A stretch of DNA of 20,744 nucleotides. Origin: Rostrohypoxylon terebratum (taxonomy: Eukaryota > Ascomycota > Sordariomycetes > Xylariales > Hypoxylaceae). Where the stretch lies: NCBI GenBank assembly GCA_022497145.1, contig MU386076.1, positions 1-20,744 on the forward strand. The letters are read 5' to 3'. The notes under the pieces were generated by a model, which saw nothing but the letters and a program-made list of their open reading frames with translations, had not been told where the DNA came from and did not search any database. Below, piece after piece: positions 1 to 12,100 of this stretch; the stretch's first letter is position 1; each line of letters begins with the position of its first letter. A program made the position numbers and the translations under genes.

Positions 1-106
1 TTGGAGACAGTTCGTGTATATACTGTTTCCGATACAATTCAAGATTGTACCTTCCAGTGTACTGAATACAGGCATATGATGCCTGCATTCAACATGTTTC
101 CTCTGT

Positions 107-1183
107 ATGGATCCTAAACTTAAGCCGAGAGATGTTAGCAAGGAGCTACTTAAGGGGGCTTACGCATTTTACGAGTACGCTGTGGCGTGCTGGGTACCTC
201 ATCTGCTTGCATGGCTTCCTCACGCAAAGCCAGAAGAAATTGAGGATCTGAGAGAGACACTTGATACCTTCCTGGATGTACACTATACAGAACCGAAAAT
301 GGGTCTTCCTGTGTCGATTTCTTTCGAAGATAAGCTCAGAAATCTGGAATCACTGGATATTTATGATAGCCTGGTCCAATGTATTCTATCGACACAAAAC
401 CTGCTGAAGGCCAATAAGCGGGAAGAACCTAGCCATATGACGGACTTTCCAGAGATAACGACGATGATAAGATCATCATTGGAAGATATGTCACGGCCGA
501 GTCCTTCGACAGAAACGAAGGCAAAATTGGACAAATATTATGGGACTGGATGGTTCAAATGTCCCCGCATCTATTGCCAACACTTCTATAACGGATTCGA
601 AAAGCCCGATGACAGAGACATACATGTTAATCGACATGACAGACCATACATGTGTATTGTCGATGGTTGTCCAACTGCAACATTCGGCTGTGTGTCCAAG
701 GTTGGTTTGGAAAAACATATGCTAGAGTACCATGGTATCCACAATGACACTCAACAATTCCCTGATCAATCACATTCTCAAGATCACGACACCCGAAAAC
801 AAGACGGGGGGTTCAAGTGCACAATTTGTACCAAGCATTTTACTAATCGGCCTTTCCTAGAACGTCACGAGAGAAGCCACGAATCTAGCGATGGTCCCAA
901 ATGCACCGTGTGTGGTAAAAGTTTTAGTCGAATCTATGATAGAAATAGACACGAGAGAATCCACGGGGAAAAAGAATTTGTTTGTCACGGCTACCCAGTC
1001 CAATGGGGATGTGGCAAACGCTTTGCAAGAGATGATGCATTAAAGGAACACCTCATGTCAAAGTTGGGTTTCTCCTGCCTCAAGGCATTAGCTGAAGAAA
1101 ACCTTGAAGTGACCCAGGCAGGTCTAGTAGACATGGCACATCGCGAGATACAGGAAATTGTCCGCAAGCAACGCGAAAGATAA
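107..1183 (+). CDS. C2H2 zinc-finger protein, resembles C-terminal part of fungal NACHT/ankyrin-type proteins
   Basis: A 358-residue protein. Residues 1-105 form a helical region, with FYEYAVACWVPHLL at 21-34, that resembles the segment preceding the zinc fingers in large fungal NACHT or ankyrin proteins (family resemblance recalled, not searched). Zinc fingers follow: an atypical one (C152, C157, H173, H177), a second (C183, C188, H204, H209), two canonical C2H2 fingers (C238/C241/H254/H258 and C266/C269/H282/H286), and an imperfect last one (C293, C302, H315). The likely role is nucleic-acid or protein binding; no target can be inferred. The ATG at 107 is the first in this frame after an in-frame TGA at 77-79, but its context is poor (T at -3). 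Frame 1 is open from base 1 to 114 and reads like the preceding part of the same protein, so this may be the tail of a longer, frameshifted gene. No intron is needed. It converges on the next gene. Confidence 0.75.
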   Translation: MDPKLKPRDVSKELLKGAYAFYEYAVACWVPHLLAWLPHAKPEEIEDLRETLDTFLDVHYTEPKMGLPVSISFEDKLRNLESLDIYDSLVQCILSTQNLLKANKREEPSHMTDFPEITTMIRSSLEDMSRPSPSTETKAKLDKYYGTGWFKCPRIYCQHFYNGFEKPDDRDIHVNRHDRPYMCIVDGCPTATFGCVSKVGLEKHMLEYHGIHNDTQQFPDQSHSQDHDTRKQDGGFKCTICTKHFTNRPFLERHERSHESSDGPKCTVCGKSFSRIYDRNRHERIHGEKEFVCHGYPVQWGCGKRFARDDALKEHLMSKLGFSCLKALAEENLEVTQAGLVDMAHREIQEIVRKQRER

Positions 1184-1775
1184 TGGAGAATGTAATGGCG
1201 ATGTGGAATGCTAGTTAGTATCTGCCTAAGTACAGACCCAGGTACCTATTATGTAACAATATAACCGAACCTCATTATTCACATCTCTACGTACCTAAAG
1301 AATGGACAATGTTCGATATGCAACTCTCCAAAGTTTTAATGAACTATTTCCATCTCATCTTAGTTCATTTCATAGGTAGGTTAATAAGTAGAATAATCAT
1401 CTTTCACCGGGGTATGTAAGTAAAAGTACCTGACAGCGTAGAACAGAAGAAACAATAAAAGTGTAGATGAAGTATACCAAGGTGTATCCGCTCCGCCCCG
1501 CCGGACATAAGTGAAGACTGGAAATTTCAAAAACCGCTCAGGAGACAAGATGTAAACCGATTAGATCTCAAATCTTACATCTTCGATCCAGATTACCGCC
1601 TGAGTGAAAATATGCTAAAAGTGCTATCCCCATTTCCTCCATCGCTTCGCTTCGTCTATTTCATATCCACGTCCTTCAATATGTTAATAAATCCTCCATA
1701 GCATCGTCCAAACATTTCCAAAACATACGGTGATTAGGTAGGTGCCCAGTAGGTAGTAGATGTACGTCGGCCCAT
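1184..1775. other. Convergent intergenic region, no gene seen
   Basis: About 590 bases lie between the stop of the zinc-finger gene and the stop of the minus-strand gene, so this must hold both 3' ends. It is AT-rich with several TAGGTA/TACCTA copies (around 1240, 1375 and 1735-1757). No ORF or RNA gene is supported. Confidence 0.6.
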
Positions 1776-4700
1776 TTAATCCCAATCTCCAAACTCGCCC
1801 GCGCCGTACGGATTCCACTCCTGTCCGGGATACGACGTGGCGCTCATGACGGGGATGCCGTCGTCGTCGTCGTTGACAGCAGCGAGCTCGACGGGCTGCT
1901 CGACGAGGATCTTCTCCTCGGAGTCCATGTTACTCGAGACCTGCTTGGTCGAGAATGACGAGTCGTCCGAGCCCTGCTGGCTGCCCGCGGCATCGACGCC
2001 CAACCCGACACCGACACCGAGCCCGACGCCGGCCGTAGCCGCCGTGGCAAGGCTCGCGTTCGACGCGACCCCGTTGATGGTCGAGCGACTGCGTTCCGAG
2101 CCCGCGTACTTCGTATTATCATCCTGTTGCGCTTGCCCAACTCCCAATCCCACACCATTCTGCCCGTGTCCCTGGCCGCCATACATGCCCATCGCACTCC
2201 CCACCCTAGGCGTGGCATCATAAACATCCTCATCAGGAACGCCTCCACGCCCCTCATTAGCATTCGCCCTCTCCACATTAACGCTCATCACGCTCAAGCT
2301 CGTGCTCGACGCCTGGTGGAACGGCGCCCGCACCGGCGGCTCCGGACTCACGCTCGCCGCGCGCGCCGCGGCGCTCATGTCCGGGCTGAGCGACGCCTTG
2401 CTGCGCAGCGGCTCGCTCGCGCTCATCTTGCTGACGAGGCGCGTGGGAGCCGGCGCGTCCGCGTCCTGCGGGGTCCCCGCGTGCGCGTGTGCGTTTAGGC
2501 CCGGCGAGCCCTGCTGCTGCTGCTGTTGCGCAGGTGCGACGGTAGGCGAGAAAGCGCGCGGCGCGGGGCCGCCTTGCGGCGTCCCGGGTTGCAGGATCAG
2601 GGGGTGAGGCGGGCTGTTGCGGCTCATAGCCGTGGCGATGTGCTGGTGGTGGTGTTGTTGTTGTTGCGCGGGGCGCAGCACGTCGTCGTTGTCGCTGGGC
2701 GGCGATACGTTAGGGTCGGAGGGCTTCGGCTGCAGGATACCGCCGCCGCCGCCGCTCGTTGCCATGAGAGCGGCGCTGCGGGCGCTGTCTGGTGCGCTGC
2801 CCCAGTTCGAGCTGCTCGGCGTCTGCGTCTGCATCTGCGTCTGCACTTCTGGTCTTGGCGGTTGTTGGGGTCCGCTTTGCGGCTGAGCCTGCTGGCGTAG
2901 GAACTGGGGTGGCACAGGAGGAGGCGCTTGACGGTCGTATCTGTACTCGTCTTGCGACTGTCGGGGCGGCGGTGTTGGCGCCATATCTAAGAATGTGCCT
3001 TGGTCAGATTGCGACGGCGTACTAGACTCGGAGCCCTCGTTCCGCTTAATAGATGGCGGCTGACCTGGTTGCAGTGGTCCATTGTTCCACTGCTGCTGCT
3101 TCTGCGCCCCCTGCGGTCCAAATGACTGGAACTGTTGTTGTGACGCGGGAGGTGGGCTAGGCCGTCCGACGTTATACGGTGAGGGCGCTATCGTACCCGC
3201 GTTTCCGTATCCGTGAACAGCCTCGTAGCCCCGCGGAATAGGCACTTGATCATATTGTGGCTCTAAGTTTTGCGCCGAAGTCCGCCGCTGCTGGACCACT
3301 TGCTGCGGTTTCATATTGCCCGCCTGAGGCTCCTGCCCTCGACCTGCCTGCGCCTGAGGCGGTGGCGCACCTCGCCCAGCTCCCGACATCATTGGCGGAT
3401 TCATCGGTCCGTAGCCTGGAGCTCCGCGACCCTGACCAGGCTGTATCGGGCTCTGCGGCGACGGCCCGCCGACCGGCGGCCTCGTCATCATCGCCTGTTG
3501 TTGCTGCTGTGTCATCGGTTGTCCCGGCTGTTTCGGCGACCTGATCGACGGCGGCGTCGAATGTCCAGGCGATGGTTTCTGATGCTGCGCCTTCTCTGGC
3601 CTCGGCGAGCCGCCGGACTCCGACCCAGTCTGTTTGCTCACCCTCTTAAACGCGCCGAGGAATTTTTCCTTTGCGCTCTTCTCCTTCGTCTCTTTCGGTG
3701 GCTGGGTCGGGATATTTTTATCCCTGGGATCGGTGCCGAAGAACTTATTAATAGTCTTCTGCTGGTCCGGCGGCAGCGCCGGGGTCCCGACGAAGCGCGG
3801 TCCGTTGGGGTGATGATGAAGAGGTTGGCCTGGACGTTGCTGGTTAGCGAAGGAATAGTTGGGGCCCCAGCCGGGAGGGATCTGGCCCGGGTTGTGCTGG
3901 GGGCTAAATCCGGACGGAGAAGGAATGTAGCCTATCGGCCCTTGACCTGGCTGTGACATGCCGCGTGGCCGTAGGGGGCCGTCGTTCGGATGGCCTTGGA
4001 ACTGCTGGTCCCGGAAGGGTGACGTCGATCCCTGAGGGGAGACCGGGGTGTTGCCGCCCGCGATGGGCTGAAGGTTCCCCTGGTTGGGCTGAGTTGTGAT
4101 AAGGGGACGTCCCGGGGATGGAAGAGATGTTTGCCGCACGTGACCTAACTTACCAAGAGTAGGACTTTGTTGACCAGATGGTAGTTGGCTAGATGGTACC
4201 TCTCCGTCCTCGGCATTGTCAGGCGGAGACGGATCGTTAGATTTCGCAGGCTTCTTGACTTGGGGTGAGCCACTGGGCGAAGCTCCGTCTTGCCTCGAGA
4301 AACCGGAGCCGACTGGCTTCCGAGTAGGAGTGATCCGGGTTGCGATTTGCGATCCACCAACGTCCGGGGAAGACGAACGTGAGTGGTGGGGCGAATCCGT
4401 TGACAGTGCTCTGGGACCCGAGAAAACGTCGTTTCCGGGTTGTTTGCCTATGTTTCTATTTTCGGTGTCCTGCGCGGTAGCTGGTCGAATATTAACTTGC
4501 GGTCCTTGCTGAAACCTGAATTGTGATTGTTGGCTAGGTGAGGTAGGTGTCCCGACTGCCTGGTTCTGGGAAGAGACCGTTATTTCGGAAGGTCTCCCCA
4601 TCATCACTCTTTGCGCGGTCCCGAGAAACTGAGGCGACATAGGCGATGTCATATTTGGTTGACCAGGTCCCGTAGGCTGTCGTACCTGTTGTCCCGGTAT

Positions 4701-6412
4701 GCCTTCCTGCACAGGAGGTTGTTGACTAGCAAACATCGGATGCTTGCTAAACTGTTGTCCAGGAGGTAGCATTTGACCCGGCCTAAACTGACTTGGTTGC
4801 ATGGGAAATTGCTGTGGCGGTCGTTGAGGCTGTGGTGGTGCTTGTTGATTCTGCTGTTTCGACTCGGAGGGTTTGGATCCTTGCTTGTTGAAAAGGCCAC
4901 CTAGAAATCCACCCATCGGTTTCTTCTCACGTTCCTCCTCGATATTTTGGAGCTGCTGAAGTTCCGGAGGTCGCATTCCGCCGGTACTGCTTCGCACTAT
5001 TCCGAGTGACGGGCCTCCTAACGGACTGGGTTGCATCTGTCCTGTCTGACTTCGCACCGGACCTTGCATCGAAGGTCTCGGAGGATATGCCGTGCTCTGT
5101 TTAACAGGTTGATCATCCTTCGCTCCCTCTTTCGCACTTCCAACTCCTTTGATCATCCCCGTGAGCTCGGAAAGCCGCTTTTTCATTGATACATGCTCTG
5201 AGGTGTCATCATGGTCAAACGAAGAACCGAGGTTGGACTTCTGCTTCGGTTGGAACTTGTTATGGTTAGAAGACCCGCCGAAGAATGAGCTCTTCTCCTT
5301 CCCAGATGCATTTTGCTCAGTTCCTTGATCTCCCGTATTGCGACGGTTGCTTAGACTAAAGAGTCCCGAACCTCGTCTCCCATCCTTAGGCCTATCCTCG
5401 CTAGCAGTACTTGAGACCGACACCTGATCAACACGGGCTAATTGAGAAATATGTTAGAAATACGGTTAGCCTCGAATCGGGACAACATACCATCCATCTC
5501 CTTACTAGGCCCGGCGTCATGCGACCCTCTTCCGACTTGGTTGGTTGCATCATTAGGTCCGCCCCGGAAAAGAGGATGACCAGCTTGATGAGGAGGTCTA
5601 GCTTGGCCTTGGTCGTGACCGTGCGGGACGAAGATGTTATGTTTGCGAAACCGCTCCGCTGACACTGGAGGTATACTATTACTATTATTTCTCGGGCGCG
5701 GTCCCGACGTACCTTGCCCCCTCCCCGACGGCAACGGATCCTCTGTTTCCTTGTCGTACGCTGCATAATAACCTGGTTGTTGCTGCGATGGACTGTTTGC
5801 GCCCGGGCGGGGTTTGTGCTGAATTAGAGGTTCTGAGAGATGAGATTCCTCTAGCTTCCATTGACTATTGGGAGGAAACTTTTGGATTGGATTGCCGACC
5901 ATTTGTGGGTTGAAAGGTTGGCCGGGGTTCTGCATGGGCGGCGGTGCGCCTGGCTGACCTTGGAATTGCTGATGCGGCCCAACTGGTCCTCCACGCCCCA
6001 TGAACACTTGCTGCGGGAATCCATTAGGCTGAGGGGCGCCTCTACCAACAGCGTATCCGTTGGGATTTTGAGGTTGGCCATGAACATGATTAGGATGCTG
6101 TTGAGATGCCTGCGAAAAATTCCGAGGCTGGTTTGCTTGCGCTGGACCGGGTAGACGCCCGTTACCGTTTTGATAGTTCATGTCCTCTTTCGCAGGAGGA
6201 TCTGGAGGCACGTCATTATCTGAATCTCCAATTGGCGACGGATTCCTGTCGTCTTCGTCAGCCCCAAACTTCGTCTTTGATAATAGATCGATGGTTGAAG
6301 TTCTTCGAATGGGTGGCAGAGGTGTGAAACCGGAGCTGGGTTTGCTTTGATACGGTTGAGGGCCACCGAAAGCAGACGGATTTGTCCTGTCAGCAGCCAT
6401 GGAGACTGTCAT
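1776..6412 (-). CDS. Large disordered Pro/Gln/Ser-rich conserved fungal protein, two exons
   Basis: The exons are 6412-5491 and 5437-1776, joined across a 53-bp intron. The spliced frame is 1528 codons (1527 residues). The start is the first in-frame ATG (6412, A at -3); a second lies at 6400. Extending to 6526 would need a TTG start. Most of the protein is low complexity, rich in P, Q, G and S, with polyQ and QH runs, and probably disordered. Short ordered-looking islands stand out: an N-terminal block at 29-55 (FTPLPPIRRTSTIDLL, then an acidic patch), RRGSGLFSLSNRR near 327-340, KKRLSELTGMIKG near 393, a basic block (KEKFLGAFKRV) near 900, and a C-terminal tail ending in PGQEWNPYGAGEFGDWD. 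Such islands suggest a scaffold with short binding motifs. No catalytic domain, membrane segment or signal peptide is visible. I recognise the style as conserved in filamentous ascomycetes but cannot name a function. Confidence 0.85.
1996..2030 (-). repeat. Repeat coding for Gly-Val/Gly-Leu tract
   Basis: Imperfect hexamer repeats inside the large gene code for GVGLGVGVGLGV near the C terminus. This is a slippage-prone low-complexity tract within coding sequence. Confidence 0.7.
2511..2529 (-). repeat. CAG/CAA tract coding for polyglutamine
   Basis: Five CTG triplets followed by TTG on the plus strand (CAG/CAA on the coding strand) code for a run of glutamines in the large Pro/Gln-rich protein. 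Length may vary between strains. Confidence 0.8.
2641..2667 (-). repeat. Gln/His-coding trinucleotide tract
   Basis: GGT and GTT triplet runs on the plus strand code for a mixed glutamine-histidine tract (QQQQHHHQH) in the large disordered protein. Confidence 0.75.
2821..2844 (-). repeat. Hexamer repeat coding for Gln-Thr/Gln-Met
   Basis: Four imperfect copies of a six-base unit (TCTGCG/TCTGCA on the plus strand) code for QTQMQTQT in the large disordered protein. Confidence 0.75.
5438..5490 (-). other. Intron of the large Pro/Gln-rich gene
   Basis: On the minus strand it begins GTATGT, contains CTAAC branch-point matches (GGCTAACC and TTCTAACA) and ends AATTAG. It is 53 bp and phase 1. Removing it joins the two long reading frames with no stop and adds residues ARVDQ before the frame's first GTG. 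Confidence 0.9.
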
Positions 6413-7138
6413 GGTCTGGTCTGGTCTGGTCTGACGTGGGCGGTCAATTGGACTGTTAGGGTCTAGAGACTTGGTAATCCCCGGCGATGTCACTTTGGCG
6501 CATTCGTTCAAATCCACTATTGGCAATCTAAATGCGCGACATTATGTTTTTCCAGCACTTGATTCGAGTGCCCAAATGCTGATGTAGTTGCCCGCTGCAA
6601 TACGCAATACTGCCGGTCTGTCTTGACCGGCTTACGTCTGAAATCTCCTTCCACTAAGAGCGGAGCGCTGGAGATGGATTCCCGACTAGGTAGGCTGCTG
6701 CTTTGCCGGCACTTTGCTGATGAATATGATGATATGTGCTTATATGTACAATGGGACAAAAGGTAAAACCAGAGGCTCTTTTTGTCGCAAATGACTTAAG
6801 ATGAGATTTGGAATTTATGTAAGGATGAATAGGCCTGTCTCGGAAGTAGGCGAAACTAGACCGGGCTGTAGAGACGCGAAGGAAGGGTCAGAAAGTACCT
6901 CATTAACCAATATGCAGCTAACACCAAAGGAGGAACGATTTCAGTAGACGATCCAGGACACGCCGACGGAGGAGAGATGTGATCTTAGATGGCGATATAA
7001 TAGACAGAGATGAAGTTAAAAGAATGTGAAATTGGAACACAAGCGACGGTGAGAAACGACGTGTTCGCGTTCGCGACGAAGAGGCGGAATCTGCAATTGA
7101 AATTGCTAGGATGCCTGAAAAGGCTGGGACGAGCTAGA

Positions 7139-7210
7139 CGATGGATGGTGGATGGTAGATGGTGGACAGTGGACAGTGGATGGCAGCGGATATGACAGGG
7201 GGGGGGGGGG
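7139..7210. repeat. Degenerate GATGG/GGACAGT repeats followed by a G13 homopolymer
   Basis: Purine-rich degenerate repeats (GATGGTG, GATGGTA, GGACAGT twice) are followed by thirteen consecutive G at 7198-7210. On the coding strand of the downstream gene this reads as CCATC repeats and a C run in the promoter or leader region. Confidence 0.8.
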
Positions 7211-7800
7211 AGTGGGCTGTTGGTAGGATCCAATTTTTCATTACTGCTTGGTACCTGGACTCGCTGGACCGCTGGAGCTGAAGCTGGATCGACCTGGTTG
7301 GCTGGTTGGTCAGGCTTTCTTGGCTTCTTCAGGGCTCTTATGATGATAATCCCGGACCGTTTCCTGTCTCTACTCTCGCTTGATTGGTAGGACTAAGCCG
7401 GCTGGGTACCCTTGAAAGTACTTCAGACTTCAGTAGGGCTGTACGTAATAAAAGCCATCCCGGGTGTAACAAACAATTCTGATTCTGATGAGAGCGAGAA
7501 GAACGGGCCAATGATACAGAGTCCAACCCCAACCGTGATCAAGGAGGCTCAAATACCTACTGGTCCTACTTGTCGTTTTTCGGGATGCCTAGAGCCACAG
7601 TGTTCAAGATTGGGGGCGCAATAATAGGGAGCTCGACTATGAATGTGGACAAGATATCTAATACCTACTTCCGCTGGTGTTGCCCTGAGAATAATAAGGT
7701 GGCTGTGTTGGCGGGATATCTCTTCTTATTTCCCCTCCTCCCCCCAGCCAATGGAGAGACAGCTAGAGATATATTATGTAGGTAGTATATGATGAACGAG

Positions 7801-7834
7801 TATCTAGGTACCTACTAGGTAGATACATAGGTAT
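7801..7834. repeat. TACCTA/TAGGTA repeat cluster
   Basis: Overlapping palindromic units of the TAGGTA/TACCTA type (CTAGGTACCTACTAGGTAG and following). The same units recur at about 8270-8283, 8454-8472, 13345-13440 and 19258-19340, always outside the gene models. Confidence 0.75.
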
Positions 7835-9132
7835 ATAGTGAACATTAATTATCATACGTGGTAATGAGAGGGACAATATCCCCTGTCTGCACGTGCGGAC
7901 GCGGGCAAGCGTTTGGCATTGACTATCCGAATCCCACGAACCGCGGATTTTAATTTATTTCGTGCTCGACTCTCATGTATAGGCAAGTACCGGTATCTGT
8001 CGAATGTCACTAGAAAAACTTGCGCTCGTCGATGTTCATAAGATGATAATTCTATAAGTCTAATGCAGATGATATCGGTAAAATCTCCAAGAAGGGATAA
8101 GTTCTATTAATATATTCTAACTAGCCATTCACCATTATCCATGGATCCTGGTACCCCATACTAGCGGCGACTCGTTAAGCCTCCGCGATGGTACCTAGTA
8201 CTATGGTAAGTAAGCGTAATGAACACGGATTGACTAGGTAGCAGAGCGGAGTGATGATAGGGTAGAAGCATATAGGTAGGTAAGACAGGAGTCATCGTGT
8301 GTTCGGCAGGTAAGTCATTATCTAGGTGGACTAGAAAAGACTATGGGGCTATATACGACAGGCATTGAAATTGCTATTCAGCTTAATCTTCAGACCTCGG
8401 TCACCAACAAATCCCGTAGACGACAGTTGTATACTATATACCTACATTTGTATACATACCTAGTACCTAGTATTATACTTACTCCATACTCAGTAAGACA
8501 TGCAGATAAGTTACACAAATACGCCATAATAGAACGCCCGATCCTTGCTACTTCTCGATCTGTTTCGGGAAAAGAATGCATATAATAGCAGATCGTCGTG
8601 GTTTTGAAGAGTTTGCGAATTCGAATGAGACCATTGGCTTACGCTGATTGGTCTAAGCCCATGTCGAAGAGGATTCGATGCGGGATGCTCACCTACCTAA
8701 GCAGACTAAGTGTACATACTCGGGACGAATGTTTATACTAAATCTCGGCGAAAATTTCACAACTGCTTTGTTTAGATAGATAAAATTTTATTTTCATCCG
8801 TGACTGATCAAATACACCTTGATAAATCGTACATCCTATCCCACGACCTGTTGTCTTTTGCTCAAGCCGATTTGCAAACATGTATACCCACCAGATGAAC
8901 CGGTACAATAGATATGAAAAGTACATCTGGGTAACCTGTTAGACATAGGGCAAAAAAAAATACGAATCTGCCTGAGAAGTGGCAAAATACCGTTTGCTGC
9001 CCATCAACCTCGTCCGTTTCCTATTAAACGAAACCCAATTGAAAAAAAAATGTTATCCTTAAAGCAATGCATTGCCGCCGCCCTATGCCGCCACCCTAGC
9101 CGAGGTAAATGGAAAGAAAAGAGAGTAGTACG

Positions 9133-12100
9133 TTAGAAGAACACCTTATCGCCTGTCCCACGAAGCTTGTTCTTTCCTTTATTGAATAGCTTCATGCCCG
9201 ACTTTACACCTTTGTTGCCAAATGCTCCCGCCGCTTGTAGGAGCTCCTTGCTCTTCGCCCCGACCTCCTTACCAGAAGGACCGAAACTGCTTATAGGTTG
9301 CGCCGTGAACTTATGCTGCAAACCGCCGCTCGGTACTCTACCAGCCTGTGCCGGCGGAGCACCCGGATTGCTGGCATTGAGGTATTGCTGGTAGTAAGGT
9401 TGTTGAGTCGACGGCTGGATGCCAGAAGGAGAGATTTGGCTTTCAGCTGCAGATCGCAATCCCAGCGCGGCTCCTCTCGCCCCAAGCTCTGGCTGACTTT
9501 GCATATACAAGAGCCAATTTGAGAGACCAGACTCCATCGAATAAAATTGATTTCGAGTTTCATCGAACTTTTCTATTCTTTGTTCGATTGATGAAAGATT
9601 GAGGATATCTCTAAAAGCCATGATTTTTGCATTGGATGCTGCTTGGGTGGTTGGAGCTGATGGAATAGTAGGAGACGGAGTTGGTGCCAAGTCTGCTGGG
9701 TTAGAAAGTGCGGGATGCTGCTCGGAAGGTGGTACGTGATGTGACGTTTGGATAAGTACTTTTTCCTTTTCTTCTGCGAACGATAGGCGAGGGTTTGCTT
9801 CTGGAGGCAACGAGATAGGGGACAGTGGTTCAGGTAAAATCGAGGTTAAATCTCCAGGGCTCTGACTGCTGACTTGAGAAACTTGATGCGACGCAGGGCT
9901 AGGACCTTCGGTCTGTGCTTGTAAGGTGACCGGAATGCTAGCTGCATTGAACTCTAGTCCTGAAGTCGGTTTATCTTCAGTTGGATTCAAGCTTTGAGTA
10001 GATATTGGTGCATTCGGATCTGCAATAACGGGGTCCTGTATGCTTTTGTCTGTGCTATTCTCCCACGAAAACCGCCTTGGTCGATGGCTAGTCTCCTGAA
10101 CTGGGCTTCTACGTGGGCTTAAGGGGGCAATCTCCGGGAAGGTTTCCTTCTGAGCGTTTGATCCGGACGCCATCTCGTGGGTTAATTTAGGCCCTTGCTT
10201 GAGGAGCAGACCTGTTTCCTGGAGTGACTTTTCTTCCGGCTGTGATAAATATTCATCATATACACCGGATAGGTAGGTGCTCTCTCGAGTCAGTTCACCA
10301 GGCGCCGGGTCATAACCGCCAGCAGCCGAGCCCAGAACGACACTAGCGTCAGGCGTGGTGGTAGCTGGGCTTGCACTTAGTGATTTGAAAATTTCCTCCC
10401 TTAACTTGTCACTTTCCTTCTCCGGAGACGCTGTATCGACAGTACTCATCGTGGACTTCCGCTCCTGTATTGTCGGTGTTATGAGCTCCGCTGGGGCAAC
10501 GAAAGACTTGCGTGGGTTTAATGGTGCAGTGGGGGCAAATCCCGGTGCGGTCATGGTTGCACTTTGTTGATTGAAAGATGATCGTGAGGGCGAATCATTG
10601 TAGCCTGAAGACCTCGGCGCCATCTCGTTCATAGGAGCGGTCTCCGTATCCTCCTGTGAAGCACTAGAGAGAGCAAGAGGGTTTTCTGTCTTCAGAGGCG
10701 GAAGGAATTGGGGGGTAGGATGGAAACCTGGCCCAGACGCAATGACCTTAGATGCTACAGCGCCGTCGTGTTTTCCGGTGGGCTTATTAAAGCTATCGTC
10801 TCCGGATTCTCGCGCGCTTTTATTGTTTGCTTCTGAATCGGCCTCTGTTGACGGCAAGGATTTGACAGCGGTGGTTGGCTCAAGATCGGCGGGTTCTGCG
10901 TGTCTGCTGCTTATTGGAGACACAGAAGGATTTGCAATGCTGCCCAAAGATGTAGACCCGGGTCCATCGGCCTTTTTTGCGGGCACGGTATGATCGGAAC
11001 CGGTACTTACGGTCTCTGATACCCAAGTTCCAAGAAGTTGAGGCCGCGACGGAGTGGATTGCTGAGATACTGCTACGGGGTCTTCTTTCTTCGGTTCTAG
11101 ATCACCATCTAACGGTGGCAGGTTGATTTTTGGGTTTGGTTCAAGTTTTGGTCCTTCTAAGGCACTAGGGGCGTGTTTTCCTTCGTATAGTCCTGCAGTG
11201 TCACGCTGATTATTATCCGATCTAGATGACGGGTTCGGCTTGGCACCCGCGACACTGGCCTGCTGGTTATCCGAGACTGAGGGAAGGGAAGACCGCCCTA
11301 GCAGACTAGAACCTCCTGACGACGAGAAGAAATCATCACCAAATCCTGACACACGTGCTAGATCAGGCAGCTTGGGACTGGTAGATAGATGTCGCTGATT
11401 TGCGAGACTTTGGTTTAAATCGGACTTGTCGGCAAGGGTTTGAGGGCCATTCTGTCGCTCTCCAACGGGGGCTAGTGTTTGCTTGAGACCACGAGAATTA
11501 TCGGAACTATTATGGCTTTCGAAGCTCGCTCTTTGACGCTGCTCTATCGAGGAGCGGATGGCGTTCACTGACGAGGAATTCACGTCAGCTCTGCTATAAC
11601 CACTCTCGACGCTAGGTCTACCCGATTCCGTACCTGACCCAGACGTGCCAATATCTCTCAAAGCTGGTGCTTCCTGTCGGCCCATGCTACTCTCGCGCGG
11701 GGGAAAGCGAGTCTGACTATGCGCGGACGACGTAGCTCCTGCAAGGCGAGCCCTCGGATCGACTCCGGTCTGTATATGTAAGGCCGGTGGGCCACCGGGA
11801 CTTCTCGTCTCTAGCGAGCCGGTCTTGTTTGAATCGATAGGTTGAGTGAAGGCCCGTTGCAGGGGAGCATTCGCCGCTTGTTGCCGTAGAGCAGCAATCC
11901 TGGATGTTGGATGTGCAGGAGGTGCGGGTTCCGGTTCAGGATCGTCGTAATCTTCTTCATATTCGTTGCCCCAATCGTCACCGTCATAGTTTTGGACCTT
12001 GGCCTCAACCCATTTTCTTGTCTTCGTTCGATTTACGTTCGCCTTGTAACTATTTGCAGTAGACGGTGTCCTGAGTGGAGGGTTACGATGTCAGTGGCAA

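Larger units (their letters stand above)
6413..9132. other. Long intergenic region upstream of the 1776-6412 gene
   Basis: About 2.7 kb with no convincing gene. The left part should hold the promoter and 5' leader of the minus-strand gene starting at 6412. It includes GATGG-type degenerate repeats (7139-7190) and a G13 run (7198-7210). The middle and right parts are AT-rich with many TAGGTA/TACCTA copies. The right end (about 8940-9130), with two A9 tracts on the plus strand, should hold the 3' end of the 9133-12247 gene. Short ORFs here (up to 82 codons) show no recognisable protein pattern. Confidence 0.6.

Noticed and set aside
1837..4512. Many plus-strand and other-frame ORFs of 70-230 codons (for example 3270-3956 plus and 1844-2278 minus)
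   Set aside because: They lie inside the large minus-strand coding exon, are arginine- or serine-rich by-products of its GC-rich repeats, and show no family pattern.
5438..6526. Extending the large protein upstream to 6526
   Set aside because: This needs a TTG start; the first ATG in frame is at 6412 and has a good context.
6517..6759. 80-codon minus-strand ORF upstream of the large gene
   Set aside because: It has no recognisable motif and no splice signals linking it to the start at 6412; at most an upstream ORF in the leader.
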